Positions 55,453 to 63,798 of a DNA stretch of 64,000 bases are shown here, piece after piece; position 1 is the first letter of the stretch, and each line of letters opens with the position of its first letter. Origin of the DNA: Cristatella mucedo (Eukaryota > Bryozoa > Phylactolaemata > Cristatellidae); the NCBI GenBank assembly GCA_009760855.2, contig WPIO01000099.1, positions 565,501 through 629,500 on the forward strand. The letters are read 5' to 3'. Position numbers and translations under genes: made by a program. The notes beneath the pieces were generated by a model. The model saw only the letters and a program-made list of their open reading frames with translations, ran no database searches and was not told where the DNA came from.

Positions 55453-58400
55453 AAGGCTATTCAATCAGCTAATCTTCACTTTTCTAGTTAACTAATGCTC
55501 GACATCAAAAAACCCTATGAGACGTAGCAGCAGCATACTCGAAGATGCCAATAATGGATCTACAGCATGGAAACACTTGCAGACTTGACAAGCTGGTGGC
55601 AACGGCTTCCACCAAGCAGCTACACAAGCGGCATTAATTATTGCTTCGGCCAATGGTGGACAAAAGACGCCAGTGTACAGGGCTGCCATCCTAAAAAAAA
55701 CACTTGTTGACCTTGGACTTTTGCTGAAAGTGCAGTGCCGGCACGTGCATTTGGCTAGCCACAAAAAATTCACAGACATAAGCTATGTTCAACTGACAAT
55801 AATAATAGATTACTCAGACAAAGCCAAAAAGGAATTTGCTTGAACAAGCCTGGCCCCAAAGCTTCGTCTGATAGTCACGGTTTAAAAATGGCTGCGAAAA
55901 TACAACAAGGAGAAGAACCAATGGAATGTATCTCCCTCCGTCTGTAACTCCACAGAGCCACAAGGACTAAGTGGGTGTTAAGCTGGAAAGTACTTTATGA
56001 CACACTCAATGCCTAAGCAGCATTTGGTGTACAAAGGGTAGCCAACAGACTTTACCTCCCACAACAAAGAGAAAGTGTAAAACATAGCTGAGCAAGGAAG
56101 GTAGTCAAAGAGTTTAGTAGTTTGGAAGTACCAGCTCAGGACGGCAGGAAAGAATAACATTTGCCAGCAGGGGAGTAGATATCGTTGCATAAGAATTGGC
56201 GAGCTGGTTAGGCCCCGTGGTTACGGTGCTAGGTGCTAGTGTTAAGGTGCCCCGACCAAGGTCTGGCCGAGGTCGTGGGCTCCAGCCTCGTGGCATATGT
56301 GAAGCGCCTGAATAGCAATCAAGTTCTTTTGTGGCGCTACACAAACGATTCATTTTTTTAATTGAGGGAGTTTCACAGTCTAGGACCGGCAGTGCAAAAG
56401 ATTCTATTGGCCTTTATGCACAGCAACCAACGCTGGTTGAATGAACCATGTTATCAGTGCCTCGTTGAATACGAGAAGACAAAATCTTTCGACTTCGGGA
56501 AGCATACCAAAGAATGCGTGGAGTGGGGCAGCTCAAAAACCGCACAGGTGATCGACTGACAAATGCTCATGCTCTCTTACCCAATTGGCTCACGCTTGGT
56601 GTACGTCAGGTTGTGATTTGGCTTTGCATGGTTGATGGGAATGGTGCTTCCCTATAAGAAGCTCGGCAGTTTAACTCAATGCTATACATAGACATTCCTT
56701 GACCAGCACCGACAGTAGCAAGCATGTGCGTTTATATAAAGCAGTAGGCTAGCCCAACGATGCCCTGAAATCAAGCACCAGCATGACATCAAGTTGAATG
56801 CAGCAGGCGATGCACATGGCCTGAGCACAGTATAAAATAGTGGTGGAGACACAAAGGCAGATTAACTAAGGGCACGATTATAAAAAACCATAAAATAGAT
56901 TAAATAATATAATAATAAGATTGCATAGCACCTTGCGAGAGCTTAATCTATTTCTAGGCACTTTACATCTGCTGCTAAGGAAGCATGGCATGGCATGCAA
57001 CATCTGCTGATAAGGAAGCATCGATAACTTTGTTCCACGGTGGCTGGATAATAAGTCACACCTCCAGGGTCCCAATTCTAGAACACACTAAGCTCAGGCT
57101 CGTTAACATGGTTTATTCGATGAGGAAGCACGGTTTCCGTGGACAATAATGCACAACTAGACATTCTATGGCCAAAACTCAAAGCTCCACGGTGGCACAA
57201 TACCACAGCTGCTAAAAAGAAAGGTGGCCGACGAGACGGCTAACAATCCTGCAAGAACGAAACAGCTTAGCTGAGCATCAGATGAACTGGCTGGATCAGA
57301 GGCAGCAGCACACCGCCGTCACTCTGGTAACCGGAAAACTTTCAAGTACAAAGCAATAGTAAATGAAATGCAGTATCATTAGAAGCAGTGGTAGGATTCC
57401 ACAATGTATCTCCGTCAGTAACTCCACAAAGTCATAAAGACCATGTGGGTGTTACGCAGGAGAGTTTTGTGTAGCGCACTCAAAGCCGAAGCGGCTTTCG
57501 GTACGCATTCGGTAGCCAGCAGACTTCGTCTCCCGCAACTAAGAGAAAGTGGGAAGCATAGCAGAATCAGGAGAGAAGTTGAGGTAGTGAGTAGCATGGA
57601 AGTAGCAGCCCAGGACCGCTGAAAAGGATGTGCCTTAGTCGGCAGTATTAGAGTAGTTGTCGTTGCATAACAATTGTGGAAGCGAGTTCCACAGTCTAGG
57701 ACCTGCAGAGCTAAAGCTACTGTCACCAACGGTCTATAAGCAGAGGAGTGGAACAGCTACTTTATTGTCCAAACAGGAACTGTGGGCCCGAACAGGCTGA
57801 AACTGATGCAGCAGTTCAGCTAGGTAGGAAGGAGCCAAGCTGTGGCGGGCCATGTGGGTCAGCGTAAGAACTTTGCTCAGTATCCTTTGCTCAACCGGCA
57901 ACCATCCTAGCTCTTTCAGCAAAGGACACACGTGCTCAAACCGCTGGGACTTGAAGACTAGCCTTGCACCCATATTCATTGTCTGGTGTAGTGGCATAAT
58001 AGCTTTCTCTAGCAGCCCAGCCAAAATGGAATTACAATAATCAAGCCGAGACAGAACTAAAGAACTAGTTAAATTTTTTACAAGCCACTGTGGGAGACAG
58101 CTTCTAATCTTGGATAGGGATCGGATGTGATGGCTAGCTGTAGAGGCAGTTTTCTGAATGAAGCTTTTGAAATTGAGGCAGCTGTCGAACACGACACCTA
58201 AATTTCGAGCACTTGGTGATGGTCGCACAACAGCATCACCTATTAGAACAGCAAAGCCTTTTAATCCAGCCACACGCTTAGGGTGTCCTATGAGCAGCAG
58301 TTCGGTTGTATCATCATTTAATTTCAGGAAGTTTTCCGACATCCAGGATCGAATATCGGTAAGGCAAGCATTCAGTTTCTCAGTTGCTGCAGCAGATTCC

Positions 58401-61400
58401 GACGGTTTGAATGACAAATACAACTGAGTCTCATCAGCATAGAAGTGATATCCGATTCCATGTGCCTTAATCACTTTTCCCAGTGGTTGAGTATAAATGG
58501 AGAACAGCAAGGGACCAAGTACAGACCCTTGAGGGACTCCACAGGTGACCCTTCTCCTGCGTAAGACCTGACCCCCACACGACACGGATTGAACACGATC
58601 AGACAAGTATGATTTAAACCACTGTATCTAATCCAGGCTTTTTAAGTATGGGTCTAACGATTGCCGATTTGAAGGACTTGGAGACGACTCCTTTTCCCAG
58701 AGAGGCATTAAAAATCTTGGTTATGGCAGGGCTAAGCTGGTCTGCAAGTGAAGACCACAGAGATGAAGGTATAGGGTCTTTAGGAGACAAGCTCTTTTTC
58801 CTAGACCTTATCAAGGCAGCCACATCGCATGCAAAAACCTCGGAGAACCTTTTAAGGAAGGTCACAGGTTGTGGAACCGCGATTGCATTAGTCGGAGGGG
58901 GCTGTATGGAGGCACGAATGTGTACAATGTTTTCAGTAAAGAAGGCTGAAAACTTTTCGGCTGAGCACTTAATATTTGGGGAGTCAGATCTCTCAGCATT
59001 GGCCAGTAAATGGTTTACTGTCTTTTAAATCTGTTTAGGGTCCGACTGGCAGGAATTCAGCTTTCGGATGAAAAAAGAATCCCTGGCTTTTTTAAGCTTC
59101 CGGGTGTAAACTCGAAAGAAGTCTTGGAAATTGACTAGATCTGCATCAGACCCCGATTTCTTGAAACGACGTTCAAGCCTGCGCTTAACCCGGCGCATCT
59201 TTAGGAGTGCTTTTGTAAATTGAAAGGAATCTCCACGACTTTGAACACGGATAGAATGAACGGGAGCATGCTTGTCAAGAGCACTCTTGAGTGTCATGCT
59301 AATTGCATCAGTAAGGGTATCGAGGCTACCGGTCGAGTCTGAATGCAGATCAAGAAGCCCTGCATCACAAACAGATTTCAAGAACTTATCTATGTCAATG
59401 CTTTGTAAGTTACGTCGTTTGACAAGTTCGACATTACCCCGTATGTACAAGGGAGCAGGAACAAGAAACGAGACCGAACAATGATCTGAAAGGGTCAGTG
59501 GTCACACCACTAGGTCAGTGGGGAGGACAGCCTTAGTGATCACGAGATCTAGAATATGGCCACCGACGTGGGTGGTATGATTAACGTGTTGGGCCAAACC
59601 AAAATTCTCCAGACAGTCAAGAAATGAGCAGACCATGCTGTTGTTAGGGTTGTCAACGTGAACATTGAAGTCTCCTACAATCACTAACGGCCTTTCACAC
59701 ACGAATATTTTAGCGAGGAACTCTGAAAACTTCTGTATAAACAATGTTTAGTATTTAGTATGTAACAATGTTTAAACAATGTTCAAAAAGCTGAGACAGC
59801 CAGAAGGAGGCCGGTATATCACAACAGTGAGAGGCATTGTCTTTGATGAAGACCTGATTGCAACCGATTCAAACGATGGCCCATGCGAAAAACTGCATAT
59901 CTTATAGCCAAACGATTCGCGAATAACAATTGCAACCCCACCACCAATCTTGTCAGAACGCATGGACTGATAGAATAAGAACCCGGGTGGAGTGGTCTTA
60001 GATATACAGCTACTGGAACAAGGCGTCATCCAAGTTTCGGTAAGCAGAAATGCGTCTAGCTTCTCCTGGACCACGTGATCGCGGAAAAGTAACCCCTTGG
60101 TTTTTAGTGGAGTGGACATTTAGTAGGCAGAATTTAAGAGGCGGTCCAGCAATTGGGCAACGGTGATGAAGTGGCTTATATTCACGTGGCTTATATTCGT
60201 GTCTCCGGCCAGGCAGACTCGGGCCCTTCGAATTTGAATCGGACCTTAGTAACGGCCGTCGGTTAGCGTCGGTCGCCGTAGCCCAGCACGTTTCACAACG
60301 TGCTGGGCTACGGCGGGTGGGCTGCTACCGCAACAAGTACTATTCGGCGCTTTAAACTTGCGGGTCGTATGTTTAATAGCCTAGCTGTTGATAGGGCGAA
60401 TGCATGATGCAGGAAGGTTGTCACTGACCCGTCGAAGTAGGCCTGCTGGTAGGTATCGACTAATGGTGACATCGCACGTTATGCTAAGCAGGTCCTGTTT
60501 TGTATAGCATATCTGAGGACAGCTCATAAATAGTCACAGCAAAGATAGCAGCGGAATACCCGAAGGTATCACGAAGAAATGACGAAAATGTCCTCACCAC
60601 GCTAGGAGTCGCCTGACGCTGCTCTCTAGCATGGGGAGGAATGAAATCAAGAAAAAACAATCAAGAGAGTAAGACCTGCTCCAGACAGTGGTAAATGTCA
60701 GATTTGAGACTCCAGCATTCAAATCCAACAAAAGTGCTTGCACTTCACGACAAAGGTTGTGGGCTCAAGTCATGTAGAAGGCAATCTAATTGTTTATTGT
60801 CTGCTGAAAAATTGGGAGGAATTAAAACCACTTCTGATTTTTCAGCTGCTACATCAGTGAGGATGTTTATGGAAAAAAAACAATTTTTACTAGAATTGAG
60901 GTAAAATAACATCGAACGCACTGGTTGGGCCCAGTGGTTGGGGTGCTGGCCTGACTACGGTCAAGAAGAAATGCATTTGATAGCCAGATAGTGGGCTCCA
61001 GCCCTGTAGCATATGTAAAGCGTCTGGATGGAGATTGAGTTCTCTCAGGACACTATACAAATGAGTTATATATTATTTATTTATATTTTTAATATACAAG
61101 AAGCAGGTAGGCACTGACAACAGGCACTTACTTGGTGGTTGCACCAGCAAAATCAGTCGGAAGAGGAAGAACCAAGTAGGCATTGCATGTCCTCAATATG
61201 AATAAGTCACAAGAACCAATATTTTGTTTTAAATACATCGACTGGGCACGTCGAAATGTCAGCAGCGGTACGGTCTATGCAAAAGTACTCGATGCACACA
61301 CAAAATTAACGCCGGCAAGCTTTCGAGAGCTAAATTCAAGCAGTTAAATTCAATTTTGCAAGAACCCCTCCCCCAACCCCCCCCCCCAGAGGAATTAGTC

Positions 61401-63798
61401 ACCGCATAGATTCTAGAACATGAAGCCAAGGGAAAATGCATGCATCTTCCAAGGACCAGCTGCAGCAAGGAGAGTCAGCAAGCAGTTCATTGGTGGGAGA
61501 TGAGAGTTTGGGCCCTTGAACCCCAAGGACCGAAAACGAATATTGAACTGTGCAAGTAGTATCCTACAAATCATCCGGTGACTTTCAGATGCCATAACAT
61601 GGTTAACATCAATAAGATATGCACATGAAAATGATTAAAATAATCGTAAGTATTAATAGAATGAAGAAATCGCTTGCTATTTCCATTATTGCTCATTGAC
61701 ATTTCTAATTGCTTGTATAAAAAAACACCAAATAACTCTCAATTAACTTTGGGATTTTCTTTCAGTGCCAGCAACTATACATTTGTCGCTCTACAAATCG
61801 GCTGCCAGCAACATAATACAAATACAATACAAATCAATACAAATACAATAAAATACAAATACGAAAATTCACCAATACAAATCCGCTGCCAAATCGCATC
61901 GCCAAAAAGATATGCTAGAAAATGAGTAATGACCAACAGAGGGCAGAATAGTTGCACAGCAAACCAGCACTAATGCTCGACTCACGTGAATCTTGTCGCA
62001 CCAGCCTGCAAAGTAGCGGAATGTCTGCACCGACATGCCAACGTGAGTTTTCAGAGCCAGCGTGTACACGGCTCCCGAGTCAAGGCTCTCCAGCGTGGCC
62101 AGCTCCTCCTTGTGCTGATCCATCAGGTCTGCCAGCCTACGCACAGCAGCAAACGTGGCAGCATGCAGTCAAAGTCGTGTCAGAGCCCGTGCCGCAGAGA
62201 CAAGGTGGATGCCGAATCTGGACCACGTCCGTAGGGCAGCATCGCCGGTCAGTAGGAGATGGGCAGGCCATTTTGTAAATGCACTACTACAGGCCACTTA
62301 CAAAAGTGCAGGAGGCTGAACCCACAGCTTTGTCACAATGTCACTGAAATAAGTGCTCAAGGGGTTTTTGCACACCCACTAGCTATCCAATTTGGGGGTA
62401 GAACAACTACGAGTCTGGCAAAGACCCAAAATAAGTATAAAAAAAACAAGGCTACAGCTAGCCTAAAGAAGCAACTACACCTAAGTTCTGTTAACACGAG
62501 ACTCTCACTCTTACACGAGCAGTTCACTGCCTGTGGAATTCACTGAGATATAGTAGAAATACAATGGTGTATATAAATGTACACATCAATTCCACGTCAC
62601 TCCCGGAAGTCATAGAAGTAGTAGAAGAATGACATAGTCACAGAAGACACCACTGTGCCATCTTGCTTCGTAACTGAAGGATGCCATCTTGCCCGTGACG
62701 GTTGGATTGGACCAACTTTCTTGCTTTAATTAGTAGAGGGTAGGGTGAAGTCGTGAGATTACACGACAGCTACGATAATGTGATGGTTATCATCACATGG
62801 TCTCCTGCACTTGGCTGGTTGCTAACGTGCCGGTGTGGTATAGCATTGGGGGGTCCCAGCCCAGGAAGGATGATGCTCGCTTATCACGAACCAAGTCGTG
62901 GGTTCGAGTCCTGCAGTGGGTGATCCCTTATGGCCCACTGTAAGCTATGGTGATTGCCATTAAGGCTCTTCTGCTGCTAGAATTACTCAGCCACTCCCGT
63001 AAGTACTGGTCGCCAACTTGCTAAGTGACGTACTGGTCGCCATCTTGCCGAGTGACAAAAGGAAGGACGGCCTTTAATTAGTAAAGATACAAATGAGGCT
63101 GTTAAATCAGCTAATAAATTTTAAAGCAGTGAGAAACATCAGCAGCTACCCTTAAGCCAGCCAAGTAAAAACAGCAATAAATTTAGTATTTCTCTACCCT
63201 AAGAGAATATAACCTCTTTCCGTCAAAAATACAAATGAGGCTATTAAATCAGCAAAAATATTTCATAGCAGTGAGAAACATCAGCAGCTACCCTTATGCC
63301 AGCCCAGTAAGAATAACAAAAAATTTAGTATTTCTCTATCCTAAGAGAACATAACCTCTTTCTGTCAAAAAGCCGCCAAGCCAGAAAATGCTCACTTGTA
63401 GAGAAGGCTGCCGCGGTCGCGGGCATTCATGTCTCTCCAGGTCCCTTCGAATGCAGCCTAATTTGAAAAATAAAGAGAGACTATTTAGACACGACGTGTA
63501 GAGCTAACAAGGGGCCGCTGACGGCAGCAGGCAGCAAGCTGCCCATCTTTTTCAGCCGCCTATGCCGTGTAGGCAGCTCGAGGCTCGAGCCAACTTCCGG
63601 TGCTGGCTCGCCTACCTTGGCGCTCGTGACAGCTAGGTCGACGTCTGCCTTCGTAGCCTTGGCCACTTTGCATATCACCGACTCGTCGTTGGGGTTCACC
63701 GTGTCGAAAGTCTTGCCGTCGGATGCGTCGATGAACTCGTTGTTGATGAACAGCTGGTTTGGAAACTTGAGCTCCATGTTGTTGGCCCGCAGCACGAC
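32846..63798 (-). CDS. ALDH1L: 10-formyltetrahydrofolate dehydrogenase, ALDH domain (3' eleven exons)
   Basis: Eleven minus-strand exons encode the whole C-terminal aldehyde dehydrogenase domain (1,482 coding bases, 493 residues plus stop): 63616-63798, 63396-63457, 61986-62136, 56581-56651, 54932-55037, 53594-53681, 52632-52825, 49239-49609, 47527-47621, 43398-43502 and 32846-32901. All junctions have AG acceptors and GT donors, and all codon phases join. Family signatures are [28 protein letters not shown] (catalytic-site Asn), [12 protein letters not shown] (Glu) and [13 protein letters not shown] (catalytic Cys), ending [10 protein letters not shown]. The enzyme oxidises 10-formyl-THF to THF and CO2 with NADP+. 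The N-terminal formyl-transferase and carrier domains lie beyond position 64000. Cytosolic versus mitochondrial form cannot be told. Confidence 0.93.
32902..33227. other. Start of the last ALDH1L intron, nothing recognised
   Basis: Non-coding. A short GT run occurs near 33130. No gene seen. Confidence 0.5.
33228..33345 (-). mobile_element. SINE-2 copy
   Basis: Reverse-oriented. Sense: tRNA-like TGGCCCAGTGGTTAAGGTGC, B box GGGCTCGAGCCC, then GAAGCACCTGAATAGAGATTAA, the LINE-B-like tail. Confidence 0.8.
33840..34018 (+). mobile_element. SINE-1 copy
   Basis: Complete forward copy (TGAGCCGTGATGGCTCGCTAG, GGGTTCGAATCC, TGGTGATAGCCGTAAAGGCTC, GAGGCTGTTAAATCAGCTAG) inside LINE B8. Confidence 0.85.
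34636..34808 (-). mobile_element. SINE-1 copy with target duplication
   Basis: Reverse copy in LINE B8, bounded by GAATTCT at 34629-34635 and 34809-34815 (7-bp target duplication). Confidence 0.85.
34825..37587 (-). mobile_element. LINE-B copy B9, long, with endonuclease
   Basis: Reverse-oriented. The 3' stem-loop is at 34850-34905. RT and thumb are at 35060-36043 ([12 protein letters not shown]). The upstream linker and RT start are at 35913-37127. The APE endonuclease is at 37060-37623 ([26 protein letters not shown]). An internal deletion near 35925 removes the RT blocks around GVPQGS. It shows that family B, like A, had an APE endonuclease. Confidence 0.9.
37588..38745 (+). mobile_element. 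LINE-B copy B10, decayed
   Basis: Forward-oriented, head to head with B9. It contains the C-terminal coding part (37884-38165), then an inserted B-tail fragment with a TTA tail (38170-38250), and then the rest of its own 3' end. A 71-bp tandem duplication lies at 38391-38532. Confidence 0.8.
38391..38532. repeat. 71-bp tandem duplication in LINE B10
   Basis: AAAGACATTAAAAACAAACC... to ATTATGTGCT occurs twice, head to tail, with no visible differences. It is therefore recent relative to the LINE. Confidence 0.9.
38757..39505 (-). mobile_element. LINE-A copy A6
   Basis: Reverse-oriented 3' part of family A (GTAACTCTACAACGCCACAAAG... to TCCTAATCTTCGATAGAGATC), decayed, with no long frame. Confidence 0.8.
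39520..39595. repeat. TA/TG microsatellite
   Basis: Mixed TATG/TGTA and a (TA) run flanking the repeat unit at 39636. Confidence 0.85.
39636..39835 (+). repeat. Dispersed repeat unit with (TA)n tail
   Basis: GCTTTGCATCTCTATGCC... to CAAGTTGAATATTTTA is nearly identical to 51951-52070. It runs into about 42 TA units (39752-39835). At the other locus the same unit runs into a CATA tract. Confidence 0.8.
40603..40757 (-). mobile_element. SINE-2 copy in the Tc1 remnant
   Basis: Reverse copy: sense TTTGGCCCAGTGGCTAAGGTG, GGGCTCGAGCCCG, GTGAAGCACCTTAATAGAGAT. It carries an extra segment between the boxes. Confidence 0.75.
40850..41075 (-). mobile_element. LINE-B fragment B11
   Basis: Decayed reverse copy of the family B C-terminal coding region (CACGACAGACAAGCCTAACC and preceding sequence). 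Confidence 0.65.
41346..42475. other. Intronic sequence, nothing recognised
   Basis: Part of the 10.5-kb last intron of ALDH1L. No open frame or repeat that I can assign. Confidence 0.5.
42476..42580 (-). mobile_element. LINE-B/SINE 3'-tail fragment
   Basis: AATAATGATAATTATATTAATACTTTTGACAAAGCGCCCTC... stem-loop tail only. Confidence 0.7.
42581..43397. other. Intronic sequence with a C-rich run
   Basis: No gene seen. A C9-10 run lies at about 43306-43315, just downstream of the 43398 exon on the minus strand. Confidence 0.5.
43398..43502 (-). CDS. ALDH1L: ALDH1L exon
   Basis: 105 bp encoding [20 protein letters not shown] through GFGKDL. Acceptor TTTTAG, donor GTGAGC. Confidence 0.9.
43838..44606. 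repeat. Inverted repeat of about 240 bp around a LINE-B end
   Basis: 43838-44078 and 44361-44606 are near-identical reverse complements. Each arm contains a LINE-B 3' end plus about 50 bp of non-LINE flank (TCTTTGAAGCAAGTATTTTT). The spacer is about 280 bp and holds another short B tail (44190-44308). The right arm is the 3' end of copy B13. Confidence 0.8.
44395..45715 (-). mobile_element. LINE-B copy B13, decayed
   Basis: Reverse-oriented. RT traces include [20 protein letters not shown] and [12 protein letters not shown], so the active site is altered. It is 5'-truncated near 45715. Confidence 0.85.
45867..45935. repeat. 33-bp tandem duplication
   Basis: AGCACGCTATCAGTTCACAAG...GGGCACTA occurs twice, head to tail. 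The surrounding 45716-46555 is otherwise unassigned intron, with a C run near 46252-46263. Confidence 0.85.
46600..46925 (+). mobile_element. Old LINE-B 3' fragment
   Basis: A 90-codon frame includes [20 protein letters not shown], matching the family B C-terminus ([20 protein letters not shown]). It is followed by a decayed tail with ATTATTA. Confidence 0.7.
47297..47420. repeat. GA microsatellite
   Basis: About 124 bp of GA with few interruptions. The long Arg/Glu or Ser/Leu frames here are artefacts of the repeat. It lies next to the ALDH1L exon at 47527. Confidence 0.95.
47527..47621 (-). CDS. ALDH1L: ALDH1L exon
   Basis: 95 bp encoding [20 protein letters not shown] to KAMYI. Acceptor TTGCAG, donor GTAAGC. 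Confidence 0.9.
47622..48707. other. ALDH1L intron, nothing recognised
   Basis: GC-richer first half, a CCCCCC run near 48200, and a short ATT-type B-tail remnant near 48365-48412. No gene supported. Confidence 0.5.
48708..48852 (+). mobile_element. SINE-2 copy
   Basis: GCTGGTTTAGTCCAGTGATTAA (A-box region), GGGCTCGAGCCC (B box), then GTGAAGCGCCTGAATAGAGATT and GGGGTGCTATACAAATGAATT. Confidence 0.85.
48853..49238. other. ALDH1L intron, nothing recognised
   Basis: Purine-rich stretch at 48930-49010, otherwise unremarkable. Confidence 0.5.
49239..49609 (-). CDS. ALDH1L: ALDH1L exon with catalytic Cys
   Basis: 371 bp, the longest exon in view. Includes [25 protein letters not shown] and [12 protein letters not shown]. 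Acceptor TTGCAG, donor GTAGGA. Confidence 0.93.
49672..49802. repeat. Compound TG/TA microsatellite
   Basis: GT, GTAT and TA runs. The Tyr/Val/Cys-rich frames there are repeat artefacts. Confidence 0.9.
50106..50161. repeat. TA/CATA microsatellite
   Basis: ATATATACATATATATACATATAT... immediately before a mariner end. Confidence 0.9.
50159..50727 (+). mobile_element. Internally deleted mariner element
   Basis: Ends carry inverted GGGTTGG(T/C)AACTAAGTT termini (50162 and 50726). The interior encodes only the N-terminal DNA-binding part of a mariner transposase ([33 protein letters not shown], then [13 protein letters not shown]) with an internal stop. The catalytic domain is missing. The size of about 570 bp makes it a MITE-like derivative inside an ALDH1L intron. 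Confidence 0.85.
50726..50754. repeat. GT microsatellite
   Basis: 14 TG units at the right end of the mariner copy. Confidence 0.95.
50925..51030 (-). mobile_element. LINE-B 3'-tail fragment
   Basis: (ATA)n then ACACTTGATGAAGTGCCCTCAG... stem-loop. Confidence 0.75.
51255..51940 (+). mobile_element. LINE-B copy, C-terminal and 3' part
   Basis: Frame 51269-51646 has [20 protein letters not shown] and [11 protein letters not shown], followed by the stem-loop (AAAGCGCCTAGACAGAGATTG) and an AATA tail. Confidence 0.85.
51951..52480 (+). repeat. Dispersed repeat unit with a very long CATA tract
   Basis: The unit at 51951-52070 matches 39636-39751. It is followed by about 91 CATA units (52081-52446). 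A partial echo of the unit follows (CCTCGGCAGGGCAAGGCTCC at 52453, compare CCCCTGGCAGGGCAAGGCAT at 52011). Frames across it are repeat artefacts. Confidence 0.85.
52517..52555. repeat. TA microsatellite
   Basis: About 18 AT units between the CATA locus and the ALDH1L exon at 52632. Confidence 0.9.
52632..52825 (-). CDS. ALDH1L: ALDH1L exon with catalytic Glu
   Basis: 194 bp. Includes [13 protein letters not shown] (cofactor-binding loop) and LELGGKSP (general-base Glu). Acceptor AAG, donor GTACGC. Confidence 0.92.
52826..53593. other. GC-rich ALDH1L intron, nothing recognised
   Basis: Contains a C10-11 run near 53405. Several frames are open because of the GC content, but none shows a domain. 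Confidence 0.45.
53594..53681 (-). CDS. ALDH1L: ALDH1L exon
   Basis: 88 bp encoding [20 protein letters not shown] to NILPGS. Acceptor TTGCAG, donor GTGGGT. Confidence 0.9.
53682..54931. other. ALDH1L intron with a SINE/LINE tail remnant
   Basis: 53925-53985 resembles the shared SINE-2/LINE-B 3' tail (AAAGTGCCTAGAAACATATT...GGAGTGCTATTC). The rest is unassigned. Confidence 0.5.
54932..55037 (-). CDS. ALDH1L: ALDH1L exon with the PWNYP motif
   Basis: 106 bp encoding [20 protein letters not shown] to LKPAQ. Acceptor TTGCAG, donor GTGACA. Confidence 0.9.
55038..55918. other. ALDH1L intron with GT microsatellite
   Basis: 48 TG units at 55356-55451. No gene seen in the rest. Confidence 0.7.
55919..56413 (-). 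mobile_element. LINE-A 3' fragment A7 with nested SINE-2
   Basis: GGAATGTATCTCCCTCCGTCTG... matches the family A 3' end, reverse-oriented. It is interrupted by SINE-2 (about 56200-56358) and resumes as GAGGGAGTTTCACAGTCTAG. Confidence 0.8.
56200..56358 (+). mobile_element. SINE-2 copy
   Basis: GAGCTGGTTAGGCCCCGTGG..., GGGCTCCAGCCTCG, GTGAAGCGCCTGAATAGCAAT, GTGGCGCTACACAAACGATTC. AATTG on both sides may be a short target duplication. Confidence 0.8.
56581..56651 (-). CDS. ALDH1L: ALDH1L short exon
   Basis: 71 bp encoding [20 protein letters not shown] then EPI. The length and phase exactly fill the gap between the neighbouring exons. Acceptor ATAG, donor GTAAGA. Confidence 0.9.
56652..57397. 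other. ALDH1L intron with a LINE-B tail remnant
   Basis: 56915-56990 (AGCACCTTGCGAGAGCTTAATC) is a reverse B-type tail. Nothing else is assigned. Confidence 0.5.
57398..60570 (-). mobile_element. LINE family A copy A8, long, internally deleted
   Basis: Reverse-oriented, about 3.2 kb. RT C-terminal half at 57734-58606 ([11 protein letters not shown], altered from YADD). A deletion at 58614 joins it to the pre-RT region (58614-58865). The endonuclease parts are at 59025-60119 (SDHCSV intact, [22 protein letters not shown]). It retains the 14 bp missing from A3. It lies in the ALDH1L intron between exons 56581 and 61986. Confidence 0.9.
60915..61077 (+). mobile_element. SINE-2 copy, older
   Basis: CACTGGTTGGGCCCAGTGGTTGG, GGGCTCCAGCCC, TAAAGCGTCTGGATGGAGATTGAGTTCTCTC, ACACTATACAAATGAGTT. 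Confidence 0.8.
61078..61985. other. ALDH1L intron, nothing recognised
   Basis: A C run near 61375-61387, an AATACAAATAC-type simple repeat at 61805-61880, and an AT-rich stretch. No gene. Confidence 0.5.
61986..62136 (-). CDS. ALDH1L: ALDH1L exon
   Basis: 151 bp encoding [20 protein letters not shown] through FAGWCDKIH. Acceptor TAG, donor GTGAGT. Confidence 0.9.
62137..63395. other. ALDH1L intron with an old SINE-1 and tandem repeats
   Basis: 62810-63120 holds a diverged SINE-1 (GGGTTCGAGTCCTGCAGTGG, then GTTAAATCAGCTAATAAATTTT) carrying an insertion with a duplicated TACTGGTCGCCA(A/T)CTTGC unit (63005-63055). Confidence 0.55.
63089..63372. repeat. 142-bp tandem duplication beside an ALDH1L exon
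   Basis: ACAAATGAGGCT(G/A)TTAAATCAGC... is repeated at 63089 and 63231 with about 10 per cent differences. It ends 23 bp from the exon at 63396-63457. Confidence 0.85.
63396..63457 (-). CDS. ALDH1L: ALDH1L exon
   Basis: 62 bp encoding [20 protein letters not shown] plus two bases. Acceptor TAG, donor GTGAGC. Confidence 0.9.
63616..63798 (-). CDS. ALDH1L: ALDH1L exon (linker and ALDH start)
   Basis: 183 bp, phase 0 to 0. Carries [20 protein letters not shown] at its start. Acceptor CAG at 63799-63801, donor GTAGGC at 63610-63615. Confidence 0.9.

Noticed and set aside
55214-55495. Cys/Val or His/Thr repeat proteins
   Set aside because: Translations of the GT microsatellite at 55356-55451.
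56362-56559. A 65-codon Cys-containing frame in the ALDH1L intron
   Set aside because: It starts inside LINE A7 and has no recognised domain. A possible donor (CAGGTGATC) alone is not enough to call an exon.
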